A stretch of DNA of 64,000 nucleotides from Tanypteryx hageni. Its lineage: Eukaryota; Arthropoda; Insecta; Odonata; Petaluridae. Positions 12,002 to 25,441 of this stretch are shown here, in pieces (position 1 is the stretch's first letter; every line of letters starts with the position of its first letter). The stretch lies in contig CM054117.1 in NCBI GenBank assembly GCA_028673005.1, positions 49,817,370 to 49,881,369 on the forward strand, read 5' to 3'. Made by a program: the position numbers and the translations under genes. The notes beneath the pieces were generated by a model. That model did not search any database and was not told where the DNA came from. It saw only the letters and a list, made by a program, of their open reading frames with translations.

Positions 12002-12380
12002 CAATAAATTCCCGATTTACCATAGGCTTGAGGAGCTAGCCAATTCCGGTTAATCGGATATTCCGGTTGACTGGAATGCTATGTACTTCATACCATGTTA
12101 CAGTGATGAAAAAATTGAGCAAACCTTAAAAATGTAAAAAATCACTCGATGAAAAGTCTTATTTTATGTCATTGTATAAAGGAAGTTTACAGGTCAAGTA
12201 ATAATTCATTACGTATTAATAGGGCATAGGACAAGTAAATACCGTAGATACGAACGTGCCTAGTGCATTACGGAATTATATTTTAAGGATAAGTTGTGAG
12301 TATAAAAAATGTCCGTTAATTGAAATTCCGGCTATTCGAAGTTCCGGTTGTTCGATATCCAGTTAATCGGGAGTTTTCTG
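12002..12380. mobile_element. pogo/Tigger-like MITE, 379 bp
   Basis: The left end reads CAATAAATTCCCGATTTACC and the reverse complement of the right end reads CAGAAAACTCCCGATTAACT: inverted, about 16 of 20 identical, and of the CAGTAAACTCCCGATTAACCGG type known for pogo/Tigger-like elements. CCGGTTAATCGG-like motifs recur inside both ends. Positions 12185-12225 match an internal stretch of the element at 43366-44165 (AGGAAGTTTACARGTCAAG followed by TATTAATA), tying the two into one family. The expected TA duplication is not evident. Confidence 0.7.
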
Positions 12381-12387
12381 TTTATTA

Positions 12388-13341
12388 AGGGTGCTCATAA
12401 AGTCCTTTTTAACTTTAAAAATTAATAACTTTTGTTTCACGGATAATGGAGAAATACTGTAAACGGAATATGAAAGCATGAGTATCTCAGTTTTATTTAC
12501 TTTAGATTCTCTAAACCAGCATTTCTCAACAGCCGGTCCGCGGTCCAGTATTGGCCGGTCCGTGGTATTCTGTTTATCATAAAAAAATTATAATGGGCAT
12601 CCCTGATTAATGAAAGGCATGTGTTTTCAGTTGTCAGAGTGTAACATTGTCAAATGATTGGTGTTTTAAAATTGATTTTTCCGACTCTTGGTGGATTATT
12701 CAGATAATACACCGGTCCGCGGTAAACTTCCTGATATTACACCGGTCCGCGATGAACTTTCGGTTGAGAACCGCTGCTTTAAGCGGCAAATGAAAGGATC
12801 ATTAATAATTTTGTCTTTCTTCAGGCCTTGCAAATGATTTAAAATGGCGACAGAAGAGAAAAAGGTTAACTGCGTGATATAGATAGCAGAATTAAAATGC
12901 ATAACAACCGTGAGAAGATTCGCTGCTCAATACAGAAAATGTAGAAACTGTTATGCCCTTAAATTCTGCTAGTCATATCGCACAGTTAACGTCTCCCTCT
13001 ACTGTAGCCATTTTCAACCATTTGCAAGGTCTGAAAAAAGACAAAATTATTAATGAACCGTTCGCTGTCCGTTTAGAGGATCAAAAATAAATAAAACTTA
13101 AGCAATTGTGCCTTCATATCCCGTTTACAGCATGTCTCTATCATCTATGCAACAAAAGTTATTAGTTTTTGAAAGTGCACAAGGGCGCGCATTATACTTG
13201 GACTCAAGGAGGGAAAACCGAAGTGAGTTACATACCTCATAGCGCACACCCTCGCACCCCATAACCTCCCCCGTCAGATTGATCGACAAGTCGCCCATTT
13301 CTCGCAACCCGCCGCGTTCTTTTTTCTGTGAGGCACCCTGA
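12388..13341. mobile_element. Foldback (long inverted repeat) element, broken by a hAT MITE
   Basis: The left arm is 12388-12516 plus 12785-~12905; the right arm, in inverted orientation, is about 12940-13341. With the right arm reverse-complemented, shared blocks in order are: AGGGTGC at the outer end; AATAACTTTTGTT; ACTGTAAACGGAATATGAA versus GCTGTAAACGGGATATGAA; the CTCTAAAC site; TTCATTAATAATTTTGTCTT-like; CCTTGCAAATG; and GTTAACTG. The right arm has about 150 extra GC-rich bases (13180-13330) missing from the left. No target duplication is visible and no transposase is encoded. The superfamily is not determined. Confidence 0.75.
12509..12784. mobile_element. hAT MITE, 260 bp, inserted in the foldback element
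   Basis: The element proper is 12517-12776. Left end CAGCATTTCTCAAC; right end reverse-complemented CAGCGGTTCTCAAC. Flanking 8-mers CTCTAAAC (12509-12516) and CTTTAAGC (12777-12784) match at 6 of 8. CCGGTCCGCG motifs recur four times near the ends. The other arm of the host foldback element retains an uninterrupted CTCTAAACGG, which serves as the empty site. Confidence 0.88.
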
Positions 13342-13879
13342 TGAAAAACGATCGCGAGCTGCCAACGCTGATTAAAAACGGAAGGTGGGGTATAAAAATA
13401 AAAGAATTACACTATTTCGAGTACTTTTAAAAGTGTTTAATTTCAACTTTTCTCATTCGCGTGAGGCCTCTTTTCATTTCGCTGGCTTTTGCATATTTTT
13501 TTCCGGAGTCCGGCATAGAACAGCGATACAATGAAGGGAGAGGAGGGGTTTTTTGGGAAGAGTTCTTCAAGTATTTCATTAGGACCCCTCCAATTTCTCC
13601 ACGGGTTCCCGGTTGTTTTATTTACCGCCTTTTCTTCCGCTGAAGAACGGAATTGCTGGAGAACTCTGACCCCGACGGGGAATGGAGGGGGAGGGAGAGG
13701 ACGGGGAAAAAGCCCCGCGCCGAGCGATTATCATTTGTTTTACGCGGTTTCCCCCTCCTCTCTCCCCATCCCCGGTCACTCTTTAGCTGTAGTCCTCCAA
13801 AATGTTTGCCTTCACACTTAAAACTGTTTCCTCGTTATGAATTGGTACTTTTTTACCCTTTTCTGTATAGTCGAGCGTG
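13342..13879. other. Gene-free stretch
   Basis: No recognisable gene. Local GC-rich patches around 13640-13800; reading frames here lack domains. Confidence 0.5.
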
Positions 13880-14942
13880 TTCTCTCTTCTTTCTCTCTTC
13901 CGCTCTCTCTTCTTCCCTTCTCCCTCCCTGTCTTCCTCCCTGTCTTCCTCCCTCTCTTCCTCCATCTCTTCCTCCATCTCTCCTCACCTTCTCTACTAGT
14001 TTAAGCCGAATTCCTTCCATTCTCTTGACTCAGCGTCTCTCTCTCCTTCTGTACCTAACGCAACCGCGAAATGGGGCTTTTCAACTCCCAAATTTCTCTT
14101 CCCCCCTCTATATCTCTCCCCTTCACCCACTCTCTCCTTTTGCAGTTTAAGAAGTCTCCTAAGAGAAGGTTTTAGAGGGTAAAGGGAGGTGAACTGGAAA
14201 AGGGTAGACTATGAGGATTGGTTGCTCATCGCTCCATTTCATCTCCAACTCCTATAACGCCTACAATTCCATCTCGCATCTCTCTCTCTCCTCTCTCTCT
14301 CTCTCTCTACCACCGCTCTCTTCATTCTCCCTCTCTTCCACCTCTCTCTCCCCCCTCGTTCTCTCTTTAAGTCGTTTGTCAGTCTGTCTCTCTCCCCTCC
14401 CTATCTTGCACATACTTCTGTCTTTCTCCACTTACTCTCCCTCCCCTTCCGCCTCTCTTTATCTCTCTCATCTCCCTCTCATCTCTCCCTCCCTCATCTT
14501 CCCCTCACTCTTCTCTCTCTCCCTCCGTCTCTATCCATCTCTCTTCTCTATCTCCCTCTCTTCTCTGTCTCTCTTCTCCCTCTCCCTGTCTTTCTCCCTA
14601 TGTTTCTCCTTTCCCCGTTTCTCCACCTCTTTATCCCCTCCGTCTCTCTCTTCTTCCCCCTCTTTCTTCTTTCTCCACCTCCCTCTGTATTTTTCTCCCT
14701 CTGTCTCTCTCTCCATCTTCCTTTTTCCTTCCACCTCTCTCTACTCTCTCCCTCTTTTCTCCGCATCTCTCCCTATCCCTCTCTTCCTGCTCAATCTGTC
14801 TCTCTCCACCTCCTTTCTTTCTTCCATCTCCCCCTTCTCTCTCTTTTCTCTCCATCTCTCTCTCTCTCTCTCCACATTTATCTCCCTTTCTCCACCTCTT
14901 TTCCTGTTACCGTCAACGCCCTCTCGCTCTCTCTCTCTCTCT
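13880..14942 (+). repeat. Polypyrimidine (CT-rich) tract
   Basis: Almost continuous C/T sequence from about 13880 to 14145 and again from 14275 to 14942, built from irregular CTCTCC, TCTTCC and CTCTCT units rather than one exact repeat. It creates long spurious frames rich in Ser/Leu/Pro (plus strand) and Arg/Glu (minus strand). Confidence 0.9.
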
Positions 14943-17900
14943 GGAAATCCTTCCGTTTTAATGAAGTTTCGCGTCAAACGCAGACGCGCAGATGTTCTCT
15001 CCCTCTCTTTCTACTCCTCCCGCACTCTCACACATGCGTGATACGGGGCCTGTGTGAATGCGTGAAATCCGCGGTGCGTCTGTCGTGTATTTTTACGCTG
15101 CTGAGTGCTTGCTTGCGTTTCGGCGAAATTCTCCCCTCAAAAGGTTTTTCCAGCGTTGCGCCTTTAGCCTAGTGCTCTCGACTCGACGTTAATTTCACGC
15201 CGATTTGGAAGCGATCTCTACAGCCTCAACCATTTGGCGTTTTTTTTATTGTTATACGCTTTGGTGAAACCGTTTCCTTATATTTTAAATGACGCGAAAC
15301 CTGCTTCCTTTGATTTTACGCGACGTTTCGGCTAGTTTTCGACAGCCTTCGTGTAAGTTATATAATCCGGTTATTGACGTTCAAAGCCGCGTGAAATCCC
15401 TTTTATTTTAAAAGCCTTTGTGTGTCATTCTGTCTCGCTGAGAAAATATGTGGACGTCCGCCAGAGAAGGGCCCACTTTGTCGGTTCTAGTTTCGGAGAT
15501 ATCAGCATTTTTGTGAAAAAGGGTAGGAAATATCGATATCGAGAAAAGTGCATGGAACGATTCTCTGGTTTATTAAGAATAACCGTATCGAGGAATTTTA
15601 TCCATAAGTGAAGTACGAGTAGAACTTATTTTTAATGCCATGATTTTGGCTTGAATTTTCTCAAAACACTGCTTTTAAATGTCATCTGTAATATTCAATA
15701 AAAAAATTATTTTTCAACATGGGAATGTGATTTTTCGTTAATTTTACTCGTAATTTATCACAAAATACCGCTGCATTTAGTGTTTATCCAAATCAGGTAC
15801 TAATACGCGGCGTAGGACACTTGTTCTCGTGCTCTGCGGGTTTAATTTAAGTCGATCATAGTGTTTTTATAGTATTCATTTTACACGCTTCTGCTGTATA
15901 GTTGATAGCGTAAGCTGTATCAGAACAAACAAGAAAGGAAAGATGCACACATAATGCGTGCATACATGCGAGGCAGAGGCGTTCTTTAAGATTCATGCAA
16001 TCGTGTCAAAAAAGATAGATATTAATGGTTTAATATATTGTCTACGAACTGAATTGCCAGTAGCGATGCCAAGGAAATATCGAATTTTTGATTCACTGAT
16101 TTACTTCCTAATCGGTTGTAATTAATAAAAAGTCGACAATTATTCAAAACATGCCTCACTCAAATAATAGTAGCATAAAATCTTTGTTCAAGTTCATTCC
16201 TTCGCCTTAAATTACTCATTTCTTTTCAGTTACAAACGCTGTGTATACGTAAAGAAAATTGACGTATTTACGTTCATTTATTCGTCGTAGATAATCCATT
16301 TCCCTTTATTTTTCCAAATTTTGCGTGCGTACGAAAGAAAATTAAACTATGTATTTACAGCGGATATTGTTACTTCAGTTGTCACGAAGATTGTTTTCGT
16401 TGACAACAAAAAACGCGGGAAAATTTTTGTAATTATAAGTTCAAAGCGATTTACGACATTCAAGTTTGATTTTTTTGAAATCGGCTACTCCTTCGATAAA
16501 AATGCACTTGAACAAAACATATGCTATTTAATTAGTTCTACAAACCTAGTTTAAAGATCTTTGGTTACAAGTGATATTTTACGAGATATAAAGAATAGTT
16601 CATTTTTTTCACTAGTGAATTGGCACTTCCGATTAGGCTACGCGAACCATTTATATCATTTTTTTAGTTTCTTCGCCCCCATGTCCTAAATATCAAATTT
16701 CATGAACATCCGCTCAGTGGTTTCTGAGATGAAACATGCGGACAGATGGACGGACACGACTTGACCATAAAGGCGTTCCTTTTCACCTTTTGTAATGAAC
16801 GCCTAAATAACTGATGTATTTGCATCGAAATTTTTAAAAATGTTTTCGGACTGTTATGTAATGATATTAAAACAAATTTAGTATTGTGTTTATTTGTGTT
16901 TTAGTTCGGAAATGTCTCTCTTTCAATTGCTGCACTCAATTACGTTCCTTTTGTATATAGAGCAACAGATGAATTGTTGAATGTATTGTCGGCCGTTCCT
17001 ACGTAATACTTTTTGAAAGCAAAATATCTGGAAAATTATGTAAGTTATTTTAAACAGCACTCGAAACAAATCATGAAAATTAAATGAGGATATACCATAA
17101 AACATTTTATCCAACTTATTACTACCCCAAATTGAGAACCCTTGGATAATAAAATTTGTAGAGCCCCAAAATCTGAGTGCCTCCTACTGGAAAAATTGTT
17201 TTCGTTTTTATTGCGTTAATATAAAAGTAATTTCAAAACTTTTATTTATTTTTATTTTATATCTTAATACTATTTTCTTTAATATTTATATCTATGCCTC
17301 TCATTCATCTCACTCCAATCATATCACCTTATCCAGTGAATAGGCCGTCTAAAACTCGCCCGAAATTTGGCCGGTTGTCTTTCTATTCTTTCGTCTATCC
17401 AAACATCCATTTACACTTTCTCTTCATCTTCGAAACCACTCCAGTTTGCGTGCATTCTTCACCTGTGTCTCTCCCCATCTTCGTTATCATCCCTAACCTA
17501 CCTCTTTCTATTCTCATATGATTTCTTTATATTCTCTCGCTCGATCTTCTTCCTTATTCCCTCCCCATCCTTCTCGTGTTCTCCTACTTCAGCCTGCAGA
17601 ACATTCGAATTATGCAGAGCCCCGCTACGGATCCTGAATTGAGCGGGGGGTTGCTAATTAGTTCGCCTCATCACATTTGCGATTCCGCGAGAACTCGACC
17701 CTTTTCAGAGCTTCGAGTCCGCGCCGCAGCTGGGGCGCCACCTCCGCTTCTCTGCGGTTTTGCGTTCGCGGTTGTTCCCAGGTACGCCCCGAGCTTGGAA
17801 GACCGACGGTTTCGCGTTTTGATTCTTGTTTTTTTTTTCGGCGACGTCCGTCGCTTAGGCGCTATTCTATTCTCCGAGTTGGTCCGTTGTTCGTCTCAAA

Positions 17901-19884
17901 AGGTGTGCACCGCGAGTGTTGTCTCCGGGGCAACGGAGCACGGTTTGCGAGCCAGAAAAAATGAGGCGAGTGAAATGCAAATTTCCGTGCGCTTTAACGT
18001 ATCGTTGAGCTACACTGCTCGATTTTTGTAGTTGCCTTTGCACACGCGTGGATGAGTGCCTACGAAATAAGATTCATTCGCGGAATTAATTATTCTAGTG
18101 CTCTGTGGGCGAAAAGGGGAAATGGAAAAACATCAATTTCTGTCCGAATCAGCGGAATACGGAGAGGTTAAATTGAGGTTTTGGTGTATCAAATATATTT
18201 AAATGTAAAAGAAAAACTTTCAATTTCTGTTCCTCATTCATATAAGTTGACTTTTTTAATCGTCCTAGAAAATCAAGAAGATTTTTACATATTGCAAGGA
18301 AAGGGCGAATGGTTATAACACGGAGAATGAACAAATGAAGAAATAACTCGAGTTATAGTGTGTTCCTGTCGCCTATCTTTTAAGACAATGAATTGGTACA
18401 CAATAGGGAAATAAGTCTGTTCCGATCAGTGTAAAGTTCCAGTTTAACATTTTTGAGTTAGAAAGGTTGTACTAATTATTATGGACCAGCAAATATTTTG
18501 TTTTTATGGTGTGACTAATTATTGTGCTTCGATTTATTGTCTCCCTACTTTTGTGCTGATTATAACGGACAAGTAAATAGTTCGTTTCAATAGTTTTGCT
18601 ATTTAATATGCATCAATTCATCGGATCCCGATTTTTAAGCTTATTTTTATTAGGAAGCCTTATGAAACATTACTAACGTACAAATATTACAAATATTCGC
18701 GCTATATCACTGCCACGTTCAAATTTCTTTTCTTATTCTATAATCTGATACCTATGCAGGCCACGTTCGGCGGTTTAAAAGCCGCATGGAATCGTTTCGT
18801 CGTGTTTTTTCGAAGTAGTAGCCAGCCTTCGTTTTAACCACCCGCAGGTATTTTTTTAGGATGCAAAAATGGAATGGTTGTGACATTTGATACGCTTTAT
18901 ATATTTTCTTGAGATGAGATTTCGCACTTGATTGTCCTGCAAGTTTTCTTTATTTACTTACCGATGTTACGAAGATACGCAGCGAGCGTTCTTTGCAACC
19001 ACGCGACTATATTCAGCGTAATTTATATAATTGACGACTGCGACGAAACGCGTAACTTCGGTTCTTGCTTCCAACGCTACAATTATGTGTAAAGAAAAAC
19101 GAACCAATGCATATCACTATGACAGTGCACAAAGAATAATTCGACCAAGTCCACCGTATTAACCGGGATGGATTTCCTTCAATTTTTTTCAATCATGTGT
19201 ATAAATGCGGTTGACAACCCAACCTACACCAAGTGTCGCGCGAATTTCCAATCCTATCGATGCTTAACAAAAAGTTTGTTTTTTTTTGCTCCTCGCGGAA
19301 TCGCAGCGTGGATTTCATTTCGACGCATTTTTTCCAAACTGAACGGAAATCGAAAAGCTTCTCTTTTTTATATTGATGCCTGCCCAACTATCCACCGGTA
19401 CGCGGTAGATGAAAGGAGGGATGTTTTGCTTTTTTATTGTACCGCTACCTTTTGAAAGCGGATTCGGTTCCATTGCCATCCCTCTCCGTATCTCTTTTTT
19501 CCTATGACATTTGTCGAGGTTTATCCCTGATTAGCAGCATCCCCCAACCTACGGACGCACCCGAATTTCGACGAAAACTTTTTTAACGTGCGGACGGCGA
19601 CACACGTTTCACGCGCTTTCGTTCTTCTCTTTTTTTTAATGATCAGCCGTTTTCGAAAAAAAAAACAGCGTGCCTTCTCTCTGGGCACTCTCCGTCGTCC
19701 ACTAAATGGAGATAGGGATCTAATCCTTCGGTGGTTTGGAGAGTGAGAGAGAGAGAAGGGAAGCGGAGAGGAGGTGGAAGGACGTGAGAGTATGGGGTAA
19801 CGCAAAGGGTCGGCGGGAGGAGGGTCGCTATGAAGTACCTGAGGCCGCCAATACCCATATCCGTCGTGCGATCTCCGTTAACGC
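14943..19884. other. Gene-free stretch with dispersed-repeat fragments
   Basis: No gene supported. Positions about 16650-16815 contain an AAATTTCATGAACATCCG-type stretch followed by TGGACGGACACGAC, resembling 3' regions of dispersed arthropod repeats. Positions 17270-17580 are CT-rich. Positions 17590-18060 are comparatively GC- and CpG-rich, with a 151-codon frame but no recognisable domain. Confidence 0.5.
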
Positions 19885-20665
19885 CCTATCCACTATTCTC
19901 TCTATTGTCCTTCCTTCTACCCTCTTCCCCACACTATCCTTCTCCCTCTACCATTTGTACTTATCTCCTCGCTTTTCAATTTGTATTTTGAAGTTCTCTC
20001 TGCCTTATTTACTCTTCCTACCTACCACTATCACTTCCTCACTCTCTTTCGTCCTTTTTGCTCTATCATTTTCTCCATTTTTTAAAACTCTTTACCCCCT
20101 AATAAATGCATTTACTATCTTCCTTTATCTCTCCCTTCCTCCATATCTTCTTCTATCTTCCTCTGTTCCTCTATCATCCTCTTTCTCTCCATCTCTCCCT
20201 TTCTCTCCCTCTCAAATTCGTCCCTTCATCTATTTGCTCGTCACCCCTCAATGCCTGTCATGCACTCTCTATCTTTCTCCTTTATATCACAATCCTTATC
20301 TCTCTTCATCTCCTTTCTCCCTAAATCTCTGTCCCTTGCGTTATTTATTTTTATTTCCTATATCAATCACTCTTTTCTATCCCTACATCAGCCTATCTTA
20401 GTCAACACTCCATTTTCACCCCGCTTACAGTTACTTTCAGGTGTCTCTCTCCCACCCTATTCGTACCGCACTCCCGTCTCTTCCCTCCATACCTCCCACC
20501 ACCTCCTCCCAATCCCTTTTCCTTTAATCACCGTCCATCATCTGGGCGGATCGGGAGAGTCATTACGGTGGAAATTCGCGCTATCATGTACCTTTCACGA
20601 CCCCCATCTCTTCCCTCCACTCCCTCTCGAACGGCATCCTCGGTCCCTACCAAAACTATGTCCGC
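19885..20665 (+). repeat. Polypyrimidine-rich tract
   Basis: C/T-dominated with TCTCCC and TCTTCC units, less pure than the tract at 14 kb. Long frames across it are low-complexity. Confidence 0.75.
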
Positions 20666-22395
20666 GGAAATAATGAAAAAAAAGGAAGAGCGAAAATTGC
20701 GGGGCGTTGGTAGGAAAAAAGGAAGGGGTCGTGGGGAGCGATAGGGAGAGTGATAAGAGGGCGTGAGAGGAAAAGTAGGATGGAGAAAGATATAGGGAGA
20801 GGATTGTCCGTCACATCAATTGTCGGACGATTCGACGGACGTATGGGAGTGGTCGCCGACTGGAGAGAGAGAGAGAAATGGAAGAGAGGGAGTGACAGAA
20901 AGGGGAGTTGCTCCGCGTGCGGCGGGTCCGTTAAAAATAAAAAAAGGGAAAAAAGTGGACGGTCTTTGGGTGCGGTCGAGTTTTCCCACGCTTCCGAGTG
21001 GTGGACTTTTTGGTGGTGATCACGGGGATCTTTTGCCTCCCGCTCACAATCGGGGCGTTTGTACACATATTATATTTTATATGTCCGGACTTGAGGGTAA
21101 TTCGAGAGGTTGGCAACGAGCAAGAGGTTGTTTTTCTTTAGGTAGTGCTGGAATCTGTGCAGGGTGGCGTGGGAAATTTTTCGCGAGGTTTCGGAATTTT
21201 TTCTTTCGAATGCCGCGTAGGTGGTGGTCTGACGCGTCGTTTGTCGCATTTGGTGGGATTTGGGCGTAGTACGGGAACCATTTAATCGTTTTATTATGCG
21301 TGTTTCGCCTTTAAGAAACTCCCAAAAAATTTCGTTTTGTATAATTTAGCCATATTTGTCTTTAATGTCAACTAATGGATCGCTATTTCTTTTTGTTAGA
21401 GATTTCTCAGTGCCATTGTAAATGAAGACGCTGGTCTTTAATTATTTTTAGTAAAAGGATACCAAGTTTCTTTTATAGTCGACAAATGATGTATTCTAGC
21501 CTCTCTAAAGTATTATCCATAGCACTCTTTGACTAATTTATAATTTCTTTTTGAGATTGACGTTTCGTTTGCTTTTTCATCCAAAAAACTGGATGGATGA
21601 AGTTCGATCTACAATTTATCTTTCACTAAATATCAATCTGTTAAGAAGAATAAGATGTTTTTCTTCGGAATTCCAGAGTTCAATTTTTTGATAGAATGAT
21701 GGTTACAAGATAAATTTAGTTAAAGTATAAACTATGTATTTTCAATTGGAATGAATTTATTTTAAACATTTTAAAGATTATATTCTTAAAAACTGTCGTG
21801 CAATTTTTAGGACGCATCTCTATGTCCTTCGCTTGAACAAAGCATCTCTAAATCTATTGGATTTCTTTTATCGGTGGCGATTCCATCGAGTGGAAACTAC
21901 ATAGTCTGCATTAGTGGCCAATCTATGGGAGTCAAACGATATTTTTTTTACAAATCGGAGAGCTAGAAGATAACGTAGGCCAATGATTCCAAGTAAGCGA
22001 ATTTATCTCTTGTGTCGATAAATCATGTGGTTTGTGGGATTTTCTAATTCGGAAAGTTTGCTCAAATGCAGCGCCCATTTGAAAGGTTATCTTAATTGGA
22101 AATACAAAACCTTTAAGAAAAAGTTATATGTTTGAATCCGTACAGTATTGAATAACATTGATGGAATAAACTGGTTATTTAAAACATAACTGTATATCGC
22201 AAGGCCCACATCAATTCATACTGTTTTGCAAGCAGCATATCATAGTTAAGTATAAGCATAAACAAGTCGAGATGCGTCATGAAATTGAATTATTCGTTAA
22301 GCATTTTTATTCCACTTGCATTTTTCTCCAAAGAACTCATCTCCATATAATTAATCAATTAACGATTTTCTTCCTACTTTGAAAATTGACTACCT
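20666..22395. other. Gene-free stretch
   Basis: Moderately GC-rich at 20700-21270, then AT-rich. No domain-bearing frame or RNA gene recognised. Confidence 0.5.
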
Positions 22396-22403
22396 TCTCT
22401 CTT

Positions 22404-22468
<65 letters not shown>
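22404..22468. repeat. (CT)n followed by (TA)n microsatellite
   Basis: Pure CT repeat at about 22404-22419 runs directly into a (TA)n run ending at 22468. Confidence 0.97.
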
Positions 22469-22473
<5 letters not shown>

Positions 22474-22724
22474 TTGTTGATTGGCAATATATTTATATCC
22501 AAAACTGATGAGTAATTGATCAATTTAATATGACAATATTTACAGTAAGTAATTTAAATATTGGGGAAATAAAATTAATAAATTTATTTTGATGAAACAA
22601 CGTTTTATATGCATATAAAGATAAAAAATAAAAAACATAATATTATGTTCCAGAAAGTTAAAGTAGTTATGGGCATATAAAAGTTGTCTGGCCTAAAGAA
22701 AAGCATTTATTTTGGTGTGATTTT

Positions 22725-23060
22725 TATATTTATCACGCTAAGAGAGTTGATTATATTTTTAAGGGGAGAGAGAAGATGAGAGTGAAGGAGAATGATAGAG
22801 AGAAAGGAAGAGAGAGAGAGGATGGGAGGGAGAGAGTGAGGAGAGTGGAACGGAGAGAGGAAGGGAGAATGGAAAGGAGATAGGGAGGAGATTGGAAAAG
22901 AGGGATGAAATTGGAAGGGGGGAGAGGAATGGAAGGGAGATTGAGGAGATTAGGATTTAGAGAGAAAGGAACACGTGAGTGAGGAAGAGAGAAAAGGAGG
23001 AGAAATGGGAAGTGCCTTAATTCTAATCCTTTATTTATGTATACCCTTCATTTTTGACGA
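22725..23060 (+). repeat. Dispersed repeat with expanded purine tract (copy 1)
   Basis: The flanks TTTATCACGCTAAGAGAGTT and AATGGGAAGTGCCTTAATTC match 51070-51165 (TTTATCACTATCGCTGAGAG..., AATGGGAAGTGTTTTAATTT). Between them lie about 250 bases of GA-rich sequence (22762-23012) here, but only about 35 in the other copy. No coding potential. Confidence 0.65.
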
Positions 23061-25441
23061 GCAATTACACTAGTTAATATATAATGCATAAATTCGTAAA
23101 GCACACGCCTACGTTTAAAGTGTCTGTACTCTTAACCCTTCGAAATAGCTTCTCGGAAATCCTAAAATCTATCGTTTCTTAGCATCATGGTCTGAACTTT
23201 AAGCTTCAAGAATATGGTGGAAAAATATGAATCCACACTTTATTTTTGGATAATGGTTTGTTGGGTCTTTTTAGGAGAGCCTCATAGAAGGTGCGGGTCG
23301 TGAAAGTCTCTCATAATTTCGCTGCAGTGTTTTTTTTTACTGTCGTCTGGCGCAATCGGAGTTTAATTCACTTTTTAAATTCCGCCAAACTCTGTCACGG
23401 CTGTTATTTTTTCGTGCATGTGGAGAAGGTTGATTTTTCGAAAATAAAGGTTTCATGCCGATTACACGCAGGTTAATTCGAGTAGACGGGGAAAATACTC
23501 GGTCGCGGCTTCCGCGTGCAGAAATTGCTTTTGAAAAAGCCCCGTTAAATAAAAAATAGAATTTGGAAAATGGACCTTTTTTCGCTTCTCGAGAGCATTT
23601 GCGAAGTTCACTGGCCGGCTGCAGGTTCCATTATACGGGTCTCGTTTTGCGGAAAAAATTAATTCGTTCCCGCGTCGCGAATAAATCATAAATTCCGTAT
23701 TTCAAGTCGTCGCGACGCAGAAGAAGAAAAAGTCTTCCGCCTGTCCTTTTCGTTAGTGGGTAATGAAGTATTTTCAAATATCAGGTTATTTGGTAAGGTA
23801 TTGATTCTTGCCTTTGAATTATTCGTAACCAGAGTTGATTGTGCGAGCGTCCCAGAAAAAATATAATTTTGGCGTCAACTTTTTCGTCTTAAGAAAAGAT
23901 GCTTATCAGATTGGTATTTTACAGTTATCTGGATTTTCATTTGATGACAAACAATATATCTTATTCTTTTGACCAATTGATTTTTTATACTTCTTCATCT
24001 CTGCATTTAGTCCCATCGCTAAGGTGGTACTTAAAAGGTAAAAAGATTTCCAAAGTATTTCGCGTTTTAAATTTGCTGTCGTAAATTTTCTTCAAAAACG
24101 TCGGAAGAAATTAATGAATATAAGATCTTAAATTAAATTCCAAAAATGCAAAATACGTAGAAATTCCTTTCTATCCCATCCGTTGAATTCGTTCACTTGT
24201 TATCTAATTTAATTATATTTATGTTTATATTTTAATAAGAACGTAATCACAAAATTGTAAATTTTTGAACAAAGTATTTACTACGATTCATTATTCTCAA
24301 AATATAAAAACAATTAATTAAAATTGTAATTGTTGTATTATCGTAACTAATGAGGTTGTTTGTATAACTTTTTATCACTTTTACATGGACAACTTTAGCA
24401 GTTTCAGTCTGAGCTTCACTAAGCTTATTTCGTTGAATTTAAGTAAGTATATAAAACAAAAAATATTATACAATTTTCGTTAGATTTGCTTGTTTTCTAA
24501 AATGTTAAAATATATTAAATGCGTTAATGATTTATTACGTTTTAAGTAAAGTTCACATTAAAACATACCGTACTGTCAAACGCTGAGTAAACAAATGGAT
24601 GTAATTTCGTCGTGCGGTGATGGGGAAGTGCACTCAATTGGAACATCTTATGCGGCATAAATTTTCTAGTTATAGAGAATCGAAGTTCTTATGCAGTTTT
24701 ATGGATGTGCCAATCAATATAGTATTTAACGAATAACGTTATCAGTTTGGGTTTTTTCGGTTTTCATCACGCAGATTGTTTACTTGAAGGAAAATCTGCA
24801 ATAAAAGTAAAAATATCCAAATTCGTGACGGTCGAAAGAAATGAATGGCGCCATTAAAATAAAATAAATATGGATGTGATCTATTACGAATTTATTGCAT
24901 TAAAAATCTTTCCTTAATAAAATACCAGCAGTCGCCCACTCATCGAACAGTTCCTTCATCTAGATTGAATCAACAGTGTCCGTACGATAAGATTTATAGC
25001 GTGGGAAGAGTAGGAAAGTCTTTTCGGACCCTCATTAACTCCATCGTAGCGCCGTCTTTAGGTATTCTATTTTATGGCACCATTTTCGTAATTTCTAAAA
25101 ACTCATTAAACTAAGCTATCTTTGAATTTCTAATTAAATTTCTCCCACTATAGATTCTAATCTCATGATTACATAAATATATATGCGTTTATGTATGTAT
25201 ATTTTTATAAGTGCACATGTGAATGTATACATGTATAGTTGAACATCTATAATTTATTAGCTTTTCTATTTGTTTATTATACATATAAACTGCAACAAGA
25301 CCTTTACAATAGATATAGAATTCCGGAATATGAAAATTTCCAGATCACGTGTGGTTATTATATAATGACTGTACTGCTACTATACACACTATTTAAGCCA
25401 TAGTTTTATGTCCTTAACACAAGGATATGGTCAAATAAAGT
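23061..25441. other. Gene-free stretch
   Basis: AT-rich; no gene, RNA or clear repeat boundary recognised. Confidence 0.5.

Noticed and set aside
14211..15041. 276-codon open frame
   Set aside because: Ser/Leu/Pro low-complexity translation of a CT-rich tract; no domain, and the opposite strand gives equally long Arg/Glu frames.
17576..18031. 151-codon frame in a GC/CpG-richer patch, possible first exon
   Set aside because: No domain, alternative frames overlap (17677-17964), and no splice or promoter evidence I could defend.
19736..20401. 221-codon open frame
   Set aside because: Composition artefact of pyrimidine-rich DNA.
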